Shown here piece by piece: positions 16,781 to 28,639 of a stretch of DNA of 64,000 nt (its first letter is position 1; each line of letters opens with the position of its first letter). Below the pieces are notes generated by a model. It had not been told where the DNA came from, made no database searches, and was given only the letters and a program-made list of their open reading frames with translations. This DNA comes from Hyphomicrobiales bacterium (GTDB taxonomy: Bacteria > Pseudomonadota > Alphaproteobacteria > Rhizobiales > Rhizobiaceae): the NCBI GenBank assembly GCA_900467745.1, contig UBQW01000025.1:1-64000 (forward strand). The letters run 5' to 3'. Made by a program: the position numbers and the translations under genes.

Positions 16781-17653
16781 CTAGCCCGAGATCTCGACGG
16801 AGAAGGCAAAGCGCGCGGTCTTGCCCGCTTCAAGCGTCTGGCTGTAGGGCCGCTCGGCAAGCGCCTTGGAGGCGCCATTCTCCGCCGCCATGCCATGCCA
16901 GGGCTCGATGCAGATGAAGGGTGCGCCGGGCTTCTGCCAGAGCGCCAGATTGGGCAGGTTCTCGAAGCTGAAATGCAGCGTCGGCCCACCCTCGGCGCTA
17001 TAGCGCAGCCCATCGCCGGCACCTTCCGGAAAGACCATCGCGTCCTCATCGAACATCCTGTGATCGAGCACCAGCCGCCCATCCTTGAACGGAGACGGAT
17101 GCTTGGCGAACGACAAGAGCCCGCCGGAGAGGCGGATGAACGCGGGCTCGGCCTTGTTGTCGAGCGTGATTACATGATCGCTCCCTTGGGCACCCGGCAA
17201 CGGCCAGACGAAGGCGGAATGAAAGCCCAGCCCGAACGGCATCGGCCGCGTGTCGCGATTGCTCACCTCTGCGGCGACCGTCAGCGTGCGGCCCTCAAGG
17301 CTGTGCTCCACCGCAAGCACGAAATCGAACGGATAGACCGCCTTCGTCGCCTCCGACGCCGCAAGTTCGTAGCGGCACATCGTATCGCTGGACGCGGCAA
17401 GCGCGAACTCGGCGCGGCGGGCAAAGCCATGCTGGTTCATCGGATAGCTCTTGCCCTCGATCTCGACCGCATCGTCAGGCGCCTTGCCGACGATCGGAAA
17501 CAGGATCGGCGACCGCCCGCTCCAGAAGGCCGCATCGCCGTTCCACAGCAGCGAACGGCCATCGCTGGTATCGAGCGCCTGCATCTCGGCACCCAGCGAC
17601 GATACGTCGACGCTCAGAAACTCGTTTGCTATCCTGTAGTTACCAGCCATCAT
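16781..17653 (-). CDS. Aldose 1-epimerase family protein (galactose mutarotase-like)
   Basis: 290 residues. It belongs to the galactose-mutarotase superfamily, which interconverts alpha and beta anomers of sugars or sugar phosphates. Typical features are LGAEMQAL near the N-terminus, the RSPILFPIVGKAP segment, the catalytic-type His in NQHGFARR, and the FGLGFHSAFVWPLPG segment with a second conserved His. The late Glu expected as catalytic base could be in FICIEPWHG. Two tandem ATGs (17653, 17650) follow GAGAGGTCTG; either may be used. It is flanked by CreA on the same strand with a gap of about 100 bases, so it may be transcribed alone. Confidence 0.88.
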   Translation of the reverse strand: MMAGNYRIANEFLSVDVSSLGAEMQALDTSDGRSLLWNGDAAFWSGRSPILFPIVGKAPDDAVEIEGKSYPMNQHGFARRAEFALAASSDTMCRYELAASEATKAVYPFDFVLAVEHSLEGRTLTVAAEVSNRDTRPMPFGLGFHSAFVWPLPGAQGSDHVITLDNKAEPAFIRLSGGLLSFAKHPSPFKDGRLVLDHRMFDEDAMVFPEGAGDGLRYSAEGGPTLHFSFENLPNLALWQKPGAPFICIEPWHGMAAENGASKALAERPYSQTLEAGKTARFAFSVEISG

Positions 17654-17758
17654 CAGACCTCTCGCATTAAATCTCCGGCGCGGACCTTATCCGCGCCGCA
17701 TGACGATTGCCATATCGCACGAGACGACAAGAGCAGGCTTCACCGAAAGTTGCGCGTC

Positions 17759-18253
17759 CTATTGCGGCTTGCCGTTCTTCCAGGTCACCGTCTGCCCGTA
17801 GAGCGACACGGTGGAGATCGCCATCTTCGCCGATCCGTTGGTGAGCTCGCGCGAATGCGCCAGATAGATCAGCGTATCGTTCTGCTTGTCGTAGATGCGG
17901 GTGACGACGAGCTTCTTCCAGACCAGCGAGATGCCCGACTTGAACACCTCGTCCCCGCCCTTCGAAAGGTCGATGTCACCGATCTCGATCGGCCCGGTCT
18001 GATGGCAGGAAATGGCGCTGTTCGAAGGATCCTCGAACCAGTTGCCGTTCTTGACGCGATCGATGACGCTGCGGTCGAAATAGCTGACATGGCAGGTGAC
18101 GCCCTTGACCTCCGGATCGGCCACCGCATCGACGAGGATATCATTGCCGATCCAGTCGACCCCCACCTTGCCGACGACATCCGCGGACGCGGCACCTGCG
18201 GACACACCAGCCAGGATGGCTGCGGAAAGGACGAGATTGCGAAGTCTGGACAT
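17759..18253 (-). CDS. creA: CreA family periplasmic protein
   Basis: 164 residues. A signal peptide (about 1-24, ending ASA) precedes the CreA core: VGKVGVDWIGNDILVDAV, then VKGVTCHVSYFDRS with a conserved Cys, then SISCHQ-like AISCHQTGPIEI with a second Cys. These two Cys probably form a disulfide. CreA is widely conserved in proteobacteria but its function is not established. The ATG follows GAGGGAATTCCGCC. No partner genes are evident. Confidence 0.92.
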   Translation of the reverse strand: MSRLRNLVLSAAILAGVSAGAASADVVGKVGVDWIGNDILVDAVADPEVKGVTCHVSYFDRSVIDRVKNGNWFEDPSNSAISCHQTGPIEIGDIDLSKGGDEVFKSGISLVWKKLVVTRIYDKQNDTLIYLAHSRELTNGSAKMAISTVSLYGQTVTWKNGKPQ

Positions 18254-18399
18254 GGCGGAATTCCCTCAGCGGCGCTTCAATGTTGCGCAAGCTAAGATAG
18301 GCGGGGCCCGCCGCATGGCAAGAAACCCATACCCATGAATTGAGCCCAGGAAGCGAGGCACACCGCGCCGGCTTCACCGCCAGCAGGACGCCAGGGCCG

Positions 18400-18990
18400 C
18401 TAGCCCTTGCGGCAGGTACAGGGCTCGTAGCCGCGCGACGTCAACCGCCCCGGCTTCATGCCGATGAACTCCGGGATCGCATGCACCGCCGCAGCCCCCA
18501 CATGCCGCGCCATGGCAATCGCCGCCTGCGCACACACGGCGGCATCCTCGGCGGCATTGTGGTGCACGAAACGCAGCCCGAGATGCTCGGCCAGGATATT
18601 CAGCCGGTGCGACAGGAAATGCGGCCAGATCCGCTGCGACATCTTCAGGCTGCAGAGATAGGTAAGCTCGGGATAGGCCTGCCGGTAGCCATCGAGGCAG
18701 GCGCGCCAGACGCTGAAATCGAAGGAGGCATTATGCGCGATCATCGTCGCGCCCCTGAAATCATCGACGAACTCGTCCATCACCTCGGGAAACTCCGGCG
18801 CATCCTCGACATGTTCAGGCCGAATACCATGGATGGCGATGTTCATGCCCGAGAACCGCATCTCCCGCGGCCGGATCAACCGCTCCTCCACCCTGGTCAC
18901 CACTCCATCCTCGATCCAGGCAAGCCCGACCGAACAGGCACTGCCGCGCTGCTCGTTGGCGGTTTCGAAATCGATGGCGATGGTTTTCAA
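18400..18990 (-). CDS. DnaQ-like 3'-5' exonuclease (DEDDh)
   Basis: 196 residues if translation begins at the TTG at 18990 (LKTIAIDFE...), which has GGGAAAG upstream; a longer frame reaches 19050. ExoI holds the Asp/Glu pair AIDFETA (Asp7, Glu9). ExoII is IAHNASFDFSVW. ExoIII is HNAAEDAAVCAQ with the catalytic His and Asp. Such exonucleases proofread or trim DNA or RNA; this stand-alone form resembles the DNA polymerase III epsilon subunit-like group. A C-terminal EPCTCRKG with two Cys is unusual. It lies alone between CreA and the SnoaL-like gene. Confidence 0.88.
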   Translation of the reverse strand: MKTIAIDFETANEQRGSACSVGLAWIEDGVVTRVEERLIRPREMRFSGMNIAIHGIRPEHVEDAPEFPEVMDEFVDDFRGATMIAHNASFDFSVWRACLDGYRQAYPELTYLCSLKMSQRIWPHFLSHRLNILAEHLGLRFVHHNAAEDAAVCAQAAIAMARHVGAAAVHAIPEFIGMKPGRLTSRGYEPCTCRKG

Positions 18991-19086
18991 GCGAACTTTC
19001 CCGACTGACGGTCCCGCCGCCCTTTTAGACGCGGCGGAACGATTCGGCAAAAGCAGACGTCGACCCGCAGGTCTCGGTCGCCGAGT

Positions 19087-19545
19087 CTAGAACATCGTAT
19101 TCGTGTTGGCGGACTTTTCCGGAATGGGCTGAACCGCGTCCCAGTGCTCCTCGATCTTTCCATCCTTCAGGCGAAATATGTCGACGATGGCGTTGCCGCG
19201 TGTTCCCGGTTCGCGCAGCGCGAAGACGTGCAGGATCACATAGTCGCCGTCGGTGAAGACCTGTTTGATTTCGCTGTGAGACTGCGGATATTTCTGCTTG
19301 AGGAAGCCGAGAAAGTCCTTCAGTCCCTCAGGACCGTCGGCCGCATTGGGATTGTGCTGGATGTATTTGCCGAGATAGGGCGCAGCCGCCGCAAAGTCCT
19401 TCTGGTTGAGCGCCTTCTCGTAAAAATCGAGCACGATTGCCTTGTTGCGCTGCTCGACAGTTTCGCTGTCAGCCTGCTCGGCATAAGCCGGCGCTGCGCA
19501 GGCCAGCATCAGGGCAACGGCAGAGAGAGTAAGCACTTTCCTCAT
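19087..19545 (-). CDS. SnoaL-like / NTF2-fold exported protein
   Basis: 152 residues. A clear signal peptide (about 1-22, ending AYA) precedes an NTF2-like fold: VLDFYEKALNQKDFAAA, YIQHNPNAADGPEGLKDFL, and VDIFRLKDGKIEEHWDAVQP. These match the SnoaL-like group of predicted periplasmic proteins. Family members often bind small ligands; the substrate is unknown. The ATG at 19545 has AGGAAGTCCG just upstream. It is divergent from the GNAT gene, with about 395 bases between. Confidence 0.87.
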   Translation of the reverse strand: MRKVLTLSAVALMLACAAPAYAEQADSETVEQRNKAIVLDFYEKALNQKDFAAAAPYLGKYIQHNPNAADGPEGLKDFLGFLKQKYPQSHSEIKQVFTDGDYVILHVFALREPGTRGNAIVDIFRLKDGKIEEHWDAVQPIPEKSANTNTMF

Positions 19546-19815
19546 CGGACTTCCTATCGGTTCGTATCTGACGACTCGCCGCTGAGCGAGGCGATGACCG
19601 AAAGATGCAAATCCGCTCGCCCATGGAAAGTCACAGTCGCTTTACCGGCCGATTCGCCCGGCGGGGCAATACCCGGATGAGTTGACAATGATGACCACAT
19701 ATCGCACCCTTACGCCATGATCGCTAACGCAACCATGATGACCCTTCATATCACCACGCCCCACCAAGGGTGCGCGGGTGCTGTGCTGTGTTGAACGCAT
19801 AGCGATCATCCCGAG

Positions 19816-19877
19816 AACCCTGCCGAGGCGAGCAGGGTTTTGGGAACCGGCTCTCCTCTTATCGACAAAGGAGAGCC
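19816..19877 (+). promoter_or_regulatory. Two consecutive hairpins in the GNAT leader
   Basis: Hairpin 1 pairs AACCCTGC (19816-19823) with GCAGGGTT (19832-19839) and is followed by T's. Hairpin 2 pairs GGCTCTCCT (849-857 of kb 19) with AGGAGAGCC (19869-19877). The right arm of hairpin 2 contains the AAGGAG ribosome-binding site for the ATG at 19881, so folding would hide it. Could be a leader attenuator or part of a small RNA. Confidence 0.45.
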
Positions 19878-19940
19878 AGAATGCCCAGAGACCCTGAAAA
19901 TCCGTAGCCCAGTAAAGCCGCACCGGCTGGAGACATCCGC

Positions 19941-20414
19941 GTGCGCGCCCTGCTTTCATCGGACGCCGAAGCAATCGCCGAGTTGACGAACCTTCCCGGT
20001 TTTCGCGCCGGCACGCTGCGTCTGCCTTATCCATCGGTGACCGAGGTCCGCAAGCACGCGGAGAACCCCTCGCCCGGCGCACTCAATCTCGTTGTGACGC
20101 TCGACGACAAGATCGTCGCCAATGGGGGACTCAACCGCTTTTCCGGACGCCGGCAACACGTCGCGAGCATCGGCATGGGCGTGCATGATGATTTCGTGGG
20201 CCGCGGTTTCGGCAGAAGGCTGCTGGCGGCAATGGTCGAGGCGGCGGATGACTGGCTCGACATCAAACGCCTTGAGCTCACCGTCTACACCGACAACGAA
20301 CCCGCCATCGCGCTCTACCGAAAGTTCGGCTTCGAGCAGGAGGGGCTGCTGAAATCCTTCGGATACCGCGCCGGCGAATACGTCGACGCTTATGCCATGG
20401 GGCGGTTGCGATGA
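19941..20414 (+). CDS. GNAT family N-acetyltransferase (possibly N-terminally interrupted by an amber codon)
   Basis: 157 residues from the GTG at 19941. The acetyl-CoA-binding loop FVGRGFGRRLLAAM and the C-terminal ELTVYTDNEPAIALYRKFGFEQEG are typical of GNATs acting on small amines or protein N-termini; the substrate is unknown. The first beta strand begins at IRVRALL, so this start trims it. Exactly 20 codons upstream, in frame, lies an ATG (19881) with AAGGAG; the frame between them carries a single TAG (19905-19907). The original gene may therefore have begun at 19881 and suffered a nonsense change, with GTG used as a fallback. Confidence 0.8.
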   Translation: MRALLSSDAEAIAELTNLPGFRAGTLRLPYPSVTEVRKHAENPSPGALNLVVTLDDKIVANGGLNRFSGRRQHVASIGMGVHDDFVGRGFGRRLLAAMVEAADDWLDIKRLELTVYTDNEPAIALYRKFGFEQEGLLKSFGYRAGEYVDAYAMGRLR

Positions 20415-20466
20415 GAGTACGGTGGTCGGCAATCAACCGATCACCGTCTATCAAACACCTGAAACC

Positions 20467-22656
<2,190 letters not shown>

Positions 22657-22796
22657 CTAGAGCAATTTTCACCGGGGAAAAAGCGCCGCTTTATGGTTGT
22701 CAGCAACTGGTTACAGATCGGTCCGATGATCGACTGGACGGATCGCCATTGCCGCTGCCATCTTGTTGATCGCTACGTCGGCGTGGTGGTCGACGC

Positions 22797-24470
22797 CTAC
22801 TCGCCCGCCGTCAACAACCGCTTGGCGGCCGCCCTCGCCTCTTCGGTCACCGAAGCGCCGGCCAGCATGCGGGCGATCTCTTCGGTGCGGTCGTGCGGCT
22901 CCATCGTCGCCACGCGGGTGGCGATCTTTTCGGATCCCTCGGAAGCAGGCCCCTTGGAGATCAAGAGATGCGTCGCGGCCCGTGCCGCCACCTGCGGCGC
23001 GTGGGTGACGGAGAGAACCTGCACCTTGGCCGACAGCCGCTTCAGCCGCTGGCCGATCGCATCGGCGACAGCGCCACCGACGCCGGTGTCGATTTCGTCG
23101 AAGACCAGCGTCGGCGCCGAGCCGCGATCGGCAAGCGCCACCTTGAGCGCCAGCAGGAAGCGCGAGAGCTCGCCGCCGGATGCGACTTTCATGATCGAGC
23201 CGGGGCGTGTGCCCGGGTTGGTCTGGACGTGGAATTCGACGACGTCGATCCCTTCGGCCGCCGCTTCTTCCGGATTGGAGGCGATCTCCACCATGAAGCG
23301 GGCGCGCTCGAGTTTCAGTGCCGGAAGTTCGGCCATGACGGCTGCGGCAAGCGCCTCGCCGGCTTGGTGACGCTTGGCCGAGACCACCTGCGCGGCCGCC
23401 TCATAGGCAACCTTGGCGACGCCGACCTCGGCTTCGAGCTTGGCAAGCTTTTCCTCGCCGGCGTCGAGATCGGCCAGATCGTTGCTCATGCGGATTGCAA
23501 GCGCCGGCAGCTCGGTGACCGGCACCGAATATTTGCGCGAGGCGCCGCGCAGCGCGAAAAGGCGTTCCTCGACGCGCTCGAGTTCCTTCGGATCGTATTC
23601 CGTCTTGCGCAGTGCGGCTTCGACTTCCATCTGCGCGTTGGACAGCTGGTCGAGTGCTGCATCAAGCAGCGCCACGGTGTCCTCGAGCAGGCCCGGCGCC
23701 TCATGGCTCTTGCGCTCCAGCCGGCGCACCAGCGAAGCGATATGGGGCACGGGCGAGGCATTGCCGTTGAGGAATTCGGAGGCTTCGGCGATATCGCCGG
23801 CGATGCGCTCGGCCTTCATCATCTTCTGACGGCGTTCGGCGAGCTCGTCCTCTTCGCCGTCCTGCGGCGCCAGCTTGTCGAGCTCTTCGACGGAGGAGCG
23901 GATGTAATCCGCCTCGCGCGCCGCCGCCTCGACCTTCTCGCGGTGCTTCTTCAGCGTCCGCTCGGTATCGCGCCAGACGCGATAGAGCTGCGAGACGCCG
24001 GCCACCTCGTCGGCGATGCCGGCGAAGGCGTCGAGCAGAATACGGTGGGCGTGTGTATCGACCAGAGCGCGGTCGTCATGCTGTCCGTGGATTTCGACCA
24101 GCATCTGACCTGCCTGGCGCATCAGCTGCACGCTGATCGGCTGGTCGTTGACATAGGCCTTGGTGCGGCCATCGGCGCTCTGCACGCGGCGGAAGATCAG
24201 GTCGCCGTCATCGTCGATGCCGTTGTCGCGCAACAGCACGCGCACCCGGTGGTCGGGGCCGACGTCGAAAACGGCCGTCACCTGCCCCTTGTCCTCACCA
24301 TGGCGGACCAGACCGCCATCGCCGCGCCCGCCAAGGGCGAGCGACAGGCTGTCGAGCAGGATGGATTTGCCGGCGCCGGTCTCCCCCGTCAGAACGGAGA
24401 GACCCGCCTCGAAGGCAAGATCCAGCCGCTCGATCAGGACGATATCGCGGATCGAAAGCTGGATCAGCAT
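22797..24470 (-). CDS. recN: DNA repair ATPase RecN
   Basis: 557 residues from the ATG at 24470 (MLIQLSIRDIVLIE), the start matching the family; a longer frame to 24515 overlaps bamD. RecN is an SMC-like protein acting early in double-strand-break repair. Walker A is GETGAGKS (29-36). A coiled-coil middle (about 150-370) is followed by the ABC signature GGELSRFLLALK and Walker B LVFDEIDTGVGG. The gene starts five bases after the bamD stop codon, suggesting co-transcription. No LexA box was searched for beyond the immediate upstream region. Confidence 0.97.
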   Translation of the reverse strand: MLIQLSIRDIVLIERLDLAFEAGLSVLTGETGAGKSILLDSLSLALGGRGDGGLVRHGEDKGQVTAVFDVGPDHRVRVLLRDNGIDDDGDLIFRRVQSADGRTKAYVNDQPISVQLMRQAGQMLVEIHGQHDDRALVDTHAHRILLDAFAGIADEVAGVSQLYRVWRDTERTLKKHREKVEAAAREADYIRSSVEELDKLAPQDGEEDELAERRQKMMKAERIAGDIAEASEFLNGNASPVPHIASLVRRLERKSHEAPGLLEDTVALLDAALDQLSNAQMEVEAALRKTEYDPKELERVEERLFALRGASRKYSVPVTELPALAIRMSNDLADLDAGEEKLAKLEAEVGVAKVAYEAAAQVVSAKRHQAGEALAAAVMAELPALKLERARFMVEIASNPEEAAAEGIDVVEFHVQTNPGTRPGSIMKVASGGELSRFLLALKVALADRGSAPTLVFDEIDTGVGGAVADAIGQRLKRLSAKVQVLSVTHAPQVAARAATHLLISKGPASEGSEKIATRVATMEPHDRTEEIARMLAGASVTEEARAAAKRLLTAGE

Positions 24471-24475
24471 CGGCT

Positions 24476-25318
24476 TTAGGTACCGAGGAGTTTCTTGCCG
24501 GCTCGCGAAATCCACGAGCCCTGATTTTCACGCGGCTCTGCGCCGTTGTTCTTCAAGAGCTTGTAAGAATCCGCGTACCACTGGCTGTCGGGGTAGTTGT
24601 GGCCGAGAACGGCGGCTGCCGTCTGGGCTTCCTCGACGATACCCATCGCGTAATAGGCCTCGACCAGACGCGCGAGCGCCTCTTCGACCTGGTTCGTGTT
24701 CGGGTACTTCTCGACGACGATGCGGAAGCGCGAGATGGCGGCAAGGTATTCCTTGCGCTCCATGTAATAGCGGCCGATCTGCATTTCCTTGCCGGCGAGC
24801 TGGTCGCGGGCAAAGCGGATCTTCGCCTGCGCGTCATCGACATATTCGGAGTCTGGATAGTTGTCGATCACGGCCTGCATGGCCTCGACGGTTCTGGACG
24901 CAGCGCGCTGGTCCTGCGTCACGTCGACGATCTGCTTCGAATAGGTAAGACCGATCAGGTACTGCACATAGGCGGCATCCTTGGACTTCGGATACTGCGC
25001 CATGTAGCGGTTGCCCGAGGCCAGCGCTTCGTCGAGGCGGCCCTGGCGGTACTTCACGAAGGTGCTCATCACCAGACCCTTGCGGGCCCATTCGGAGAAT
25101 GGATTTTCGCGGTCGATCGAATCGAACTTGCGCGCGGCTTCCGCCATGTTGCCGGCCTTCATGTTGGCCAGACCCTGATTGTAGAGAACATCAGGCGGAT
25201 CGCTCTGCAGGCCGAGCTTGGTAATATCGATATCGGGGTCCGATTGGCATCCGGAAATCAAGGCACCTGCGCTCAGCACCAGGAGCGATGCGAACAAAGC
25301 ACGCGCTGTCTTCATCAT
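24476..25318 (-). CDS. bamD: Outer membrane assembly lipoprotein BamD
   Basis: 280 residues. Part of the BAM complex that folds beta-barrel proteins into the outer membrane. The signal peptide ends in the lipobox LISGC (Cys near residue 23). Five TPR-like repeats follow, for example [20 protein letters not shown] and [12 protein letters not shown]. Two tandem ATGs (25318, 25315) begin the lipoprotein signal; the open frame extends to 25429 but the extra residues are not signal-like. It lies between lpxC and recN. A terminator at 25570 separates it from lpxC. Confidence 0.96.
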   Translation of the reverse strand: MMKTARALFASLLVLSAGALISGCQSDPDIDITKLGLQSDPPDVLYNQGLANMKAGNMAEAARKFDSIDRENPFSEWARKGLVMSTFVKYRQGRLDEALASGNRYMAQYPKSKDAAYVQYLIGLTYSKQIVDVTQDQRAASRTVEAMQAVIDNYPDSEYVDDAQAKIRFARDQLAGKEMQIGRYYMERKEYLAAISRFRIVVEKYPNTNQVEEALARLVEAYYAMGIVEEAQTAAAVLGHNYPDSQWYADSYKLLKNNGAEPRENQGSWISRAGKKLLGT

Positions 25319-25566
25319 ACTTTCAGACCCTGCATAACCCATCGGAACATCCCAAGAGCCGCCATCCCTCAACGGCAGCCACGCCTCGCTGGCGTTTCTA
25401 GCCACAAATGCATGGCCAGAGCAACGCATTGATGATGCATTAACGCATTTTTGTGGCGGCCCTTCCCATAATCGTCTGTTTTGTCCGGATAATCGCCGAA
25501 TAAACCCATCTAAATATCTGCCGCGAAAGATCTATCGGGAATCACGCTTGGCTGTTGCACATAAAG

Positions 25567-25592
25567 AAACCGCCTCCCGAAGGAGGCGGCCC
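25567..25592 (-). terminator. Rho-independent terminator after lpxC
   Basis: CCGCCTCC (25570-25577) pairs with GGAGGCGG (25582-25589) around a CGAA loop. On the minus strand it is followed by TTTCTTTAT. Confidence 0.85.
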
Positions 25593-25615
25593 TGGCCTAA
25601 AGAATGCGACGGAGG

Positions 25616-26572
25616 TCAAGCCGACCAGGGAGCAAATTCAGGAGCGTTGACGCGGATGAAATCGCGCGGGGCAACACGCTGGCGCGGTGCCGAGGTCTCG
25701 ACCACTTCATAGGCGGTCGGATCGCTGAGCAGCGCCTTCAGCGCGTTCGCGTTCATCTTGTGACCGCCGCGATAGGAGCGGTAGCAGCCGATGAATGGAG
25801 CACCGGCAAGCGCCAGGTCGCCGACGGCGTCGAGCGTCTTGTGACGCACGAATTCGTCCTTGGCGTAGCGCAGGCCTTCGACGTTGATGACGGTGTGATC
25901 GTCGGAGATGACGACCGAATTTTCCAGCGACGAACCGAGCGCGTGGCCCGAGGCCCAGAGACGTTCGACGTCACGCATGAAGCCGAAGGTGCGGGCGCGC
26001 GACAGTTCCGACTTGAAGGTGGCGGCGGTCATGTCGCCTTCCCACTTCTGGCGGCCGATCAGCGGCGTGTCGAAATCGATCTCGACTTCGAAGCGCATGC
26101 CGTCATAGGGACGAAACTCGCTCCAGGAGCCGCCATGCTCGATGCGAACCGGCTTGGTGATGCGGATGTAGCGGCGCTTGACGCCGAGCGATACCAGACC
26201 CACCTGCTCGATGGCGTCGATGAAAGGCATCGAGCTGCCGTCCATGATCGGCATTTCGGCGCCGTCGACTTCGATGACGACGTTGTCGAGGCCAAGCGCG
26301 TAGACGGCGGCCATCACATGTTCGACCGTCGCGACGGAGCGCGCCGGAGAAAAGCCGAGAACGGTGCACAGGTCGGTATTGCCGACCTGCGAGGAAACAG
26401 CGCGAAGCTCGGTCACTTCGCCGTTGTCATGCATGCGATTGAATACGACACCAGTGTCGGCTTCAGCGGGGTTGAAGGTAATCGAAACGTCGGCACCCGA
26501 ATGAACGCCGATACCCGAAAGAGTAACCGGACGCGATACCGTCGTTTGAAAACCCAACATGCCAATAACCAT
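25616..26572 (-). CDS. lpxC: UDP-3-O-acyl-N-acetylglucosamine deacetylase
   Basis: 318 residues from the ATG at 26572; an ATG four codons later (26560) is equally possible. This zinc enzyme performs the committed step of lipid A synthesis. Zinc ligands are His85 (TVEHVMAAVYAL), His244 and Asp248 (RHKTLDAVGDL), with His271 (GGHKMN) as catalytic acid. Each is offset by +6 from E. coli numbering, confirming a nearly full alignment. It is the first gene after ftsZ, as in most proteobacteria, with a terminator between them. Confidence 0.97.
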   Translation of the reverse strand: MVIGMLGFQTTVSRPVTLSGIGVHSGADVSITFNPAEADTGVVFNRMHDNGEVTELRAVSSQVGNTDLCTVLGFSPARSVATVEHVMAAVYALGLDNVVIEVDGAEMPIMDGSSMPFIDAIEQVGLVSLGVKRRYIRITKPVRIEHGGSWSEFRPYDGMRFEVEIDFDTPLIGRQKWEGDMTAATFKSELSRARTFGFMRDVERLWASGHALGSSLENSVVISDDHTVINVEGLRYAKDEFVRHKTLDAVGDLALAGAPFIGCYRSYRGGHKMNANALKALLSDPTAYEVVETSAPRQRVAPRDFIRVNAPEFAPWSA

Positions 26573-26805
26573 TAATCTTGCCTTTATTATCCTTGGCGAC
26601 CCGCTACGACCGATATGTCGAAACTCATCCGCCAAGGCTTATTCTCTCCATCGCGGTGCTGCGTCAAGGCGCACGTAGACGGTTTTGCAGCCCATACATA
26701 CGTGTGCCCGCGCTGCAATCCAAATCACTGTTTCTTTCGCATTGTTACGAAAGCATGCATTTGAAATCACAAGGCAATCAGGCGCAAATCGGAGTGCCTG
26801 ATACA

Positions 26806-26836
26806 ACAATGCCCGGGAGCGAACTCCCGGGCTGTT
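26806..26836 (-). terminator. Terminator after ftsZ
   Basis: GCCCGGGAG (26811-26819) pairs perfectly with CTCCCGGGC (26824-26832), loop CGAA. Flanking bases CAACA/TGTTG extend the pairing on the minus strand. It lies about 25 bases past the ftsZ stop codon; no long T-run follows. Confidence 0.75.
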
Positions 26837-26860
26837 GCGTGGCGATTCTGCGTGTCTTTA

Positions 26861-28582
26861 TCAGTTCGACTGGCGGCGAAGGAAGGCCGGAATTTCGAGC
26901 TGATCGTCTTCCTGCATCATGCGGGCCTGCGGTACGGCACGGCCCTGATCATCCAGGTTTCCGCGACGCGGAGCATAGAGGCTTGCTTCCGGAGACAGCG
27001 GGCGACGCTGCTGCGAGGACGCTGCCGGAGCCGACGTCATTTCAGGAGCGACTTCCTCTTCGCGGCGACCAAGCGAGTTGGTGATGCGCTTCAGGAGGCC
27101 CATCGGGCCGCGCTCTTCATGCGCATGCGACACGGGTGCCGGCTGCGAACGATGATCGATCTCGGCCTGAACGACCGGCGGGAAATCCTCGACCTTCGGC
27201 ATGCGGACCGGCTGCTGCTGCATGACAGGAGCAGGCTGCTGCATGACCGGCGCCGGCTGATGCATCACAGGCTGCGGAGCCGGCTGCTGCATCACGGGTG
27301 CCTGCTGCTGGACCGGAGCCGGACGGATGACCGGTGCGGCTTCCGGAGCTGCGAAGATCTTGCTCGCCGGGCGGAAGGTTTCCTGCGGAGCAGGCTGCTG
27401 GTGAACCGGGGCAGCCGCGCGCGGAGCGTGGATGTCGAGTTCGCGTTCCATTTCGGCTTCGGCCATGCGGATGGTCTGCGCGATCTGGTCGGCCTTCGGT
27501 GCCTGCTGCATGACAGGGGCAGGCTGGACTGCGGCCGGAGCCGGAGCAACGGCCGCCGAAGGACGGATAATCGGCTTCTGGACCGGCTGGAAGGTCTTGC
27601 CGGCATCCTGGTTCATCGCGCGGTCGATGCCGGTGGCGACGACGGAAACGCGGATGATGCCTTCAAGCGATTCGTCGAAGGTCGCGCCGAGGATGATGTT
27701 CGCATCCGGATCGACTTCTTCGCGGATACGGGTAGCGGCTTCGTCGACTTCGAAGAGGGTGAGGTCGCGACCGCCGGTGATGGAGATCAGCAGGCCCTGT
27801 GCGCCCTTCATCGAGGTTTCGTCGAGCAGCGGGTTTGCGATCGCGGCTTCCGCAGCCTGCATCGCGCGGCCCTGGCCGGAAGCCTCGCCGGTACCCATCA
27901 TCGCGCGGCCCATTTCGCGCATGACCGAACGGACGTCGGCGAAGTCGAGGTTGATGAGACCTTCCTTCACCATCAGGTCGGTGATGCAGGCAACGCCCGA
28001 GTAGAGAACCTGGTCGGCCATCGCGAATGCGTCGGCGAAGGTCGTCTTGTCGTTTGCGATACGGAACAGGTTCTGGTTCGGAATGACGATCAGCGTGTCG
28101 ACCGACTTCTGCAGTTCCTGGATGCCCGCTTCGGCCAGACGCATGCGGCGGCCGCCTTCGAAGTGGAACGGCTTGGTCACGACGCCAACCGTCAGGATGC
28201 CCTTGTTGCGGGCAGCCTGTGCAACCACGGGAGCCGCACCGGTGCCGGTGCCGCCGCCCATGCCGGCGGTGACGAAGCACATGTGGGTGCCGTTCAGGTG
28301 ATCGACGATTTCGTCGATGCATTCTTCAGCAGCTGCACGGCCGACTTCCGGCTGCGAACCCGCGCCGAGACCTTCGGTGACGCTGGCGCCGAGCTGGATG
28401 ATGCGCTCTGCCTTGGTCATCGTCAGTGCCTGGGCATCCGTGTTGGCAACGACGAAGTCGACGCCCTGGAGACCAGCGGAAATCATGTTGTTGACAGCGT
28501 TGCCACCGCCACCGCCGACGCCGAACACGGTGATGCGCGGCTTCAGCTCAGTGATATCTGGCGTATGCAGCTTGATAGTCAT
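26861..28582 (-). CDS. ftsZ: Cell division GTPase FtsZ (long C-terminal linker)
   Basis: 573 residues, longer than the about 380 of E. coli because of the linker. FtsZ polymerises into the Z ring and recruits the divisome. The GTP-binding tubulin signature GGGTGTG is at 109-115, and the catalytic T7 loop NLDFADVRS near 213. The globular core ends near residue 320. A linker of about 220 residues follows, rich in Pro, Gln and Ala, with repeats of the QQPAPVM type. The extreme C-terminus [12 protein letters not shown] is the conserved peptide that binds FtsA and other tethers. It is co-directional with ftsA, 57 bases downstream of it. Confidence 0.98.
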   Translation of the reverse strand: MTIKLHTPDITELKPRITVFGVGGGGGNAVNNMISAGLQGVDFVVANTDAQALTMTKAERIIQLGASVTEGLGAGSQPEVGRAAAEECIDEIVDHLNGTHMCFVTAGMGGGTGTGAAPVVAQAARNKGILTVGVVTKPFHFEGGRRMRLAEAGIQELQKSVDTLIVIPNQNLFRIANDKTTFADAFAMADQVLYSGVACITDLMVKEGLINLDFADVRSVMREMGRAMMGTGEASGQGRAMQAAEAAIANPLLDETSMKGAQGLLISITGGRDLTLFEVDEAATRIREEVDPDANIILGATFDESLEGIIRVSVVATGIDRAMNQDAGKTFQPVQKPIIRPSAAVAPAPAAVQPAPVMQQAPKADQIAQTIRMAEAEMERELDIHAPRAAAPVHQQPAPQETFRPASKIFAAPEAAPVIRPAPVQQQAPVMQQPAPQPVMHQPAPVMQQPAPVMQQQPVRMPKVEDFPPVVQAEIDHRSQPAPVSHAHEERGPMGLLKRITNSLGRREEEVAPEMTSAPAASSQQRRPLSPEASLYAPRRGNLDDQGRAVPQARMMQEDDQLEIPAFLRRQSN

Positions 28583-28639
28583 GGTACCCGTTCCTTCTCT
28601 TTATGGCCGCATCGCCACGCCGGCCAATTCACTCAATTT

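Noticed and set aside
19682..19710. TTGACA resembling a -35 element upstream of the GNAT leader
   Set aside because: No acceptable -10 hexamer lies 15-19 bases downstream.
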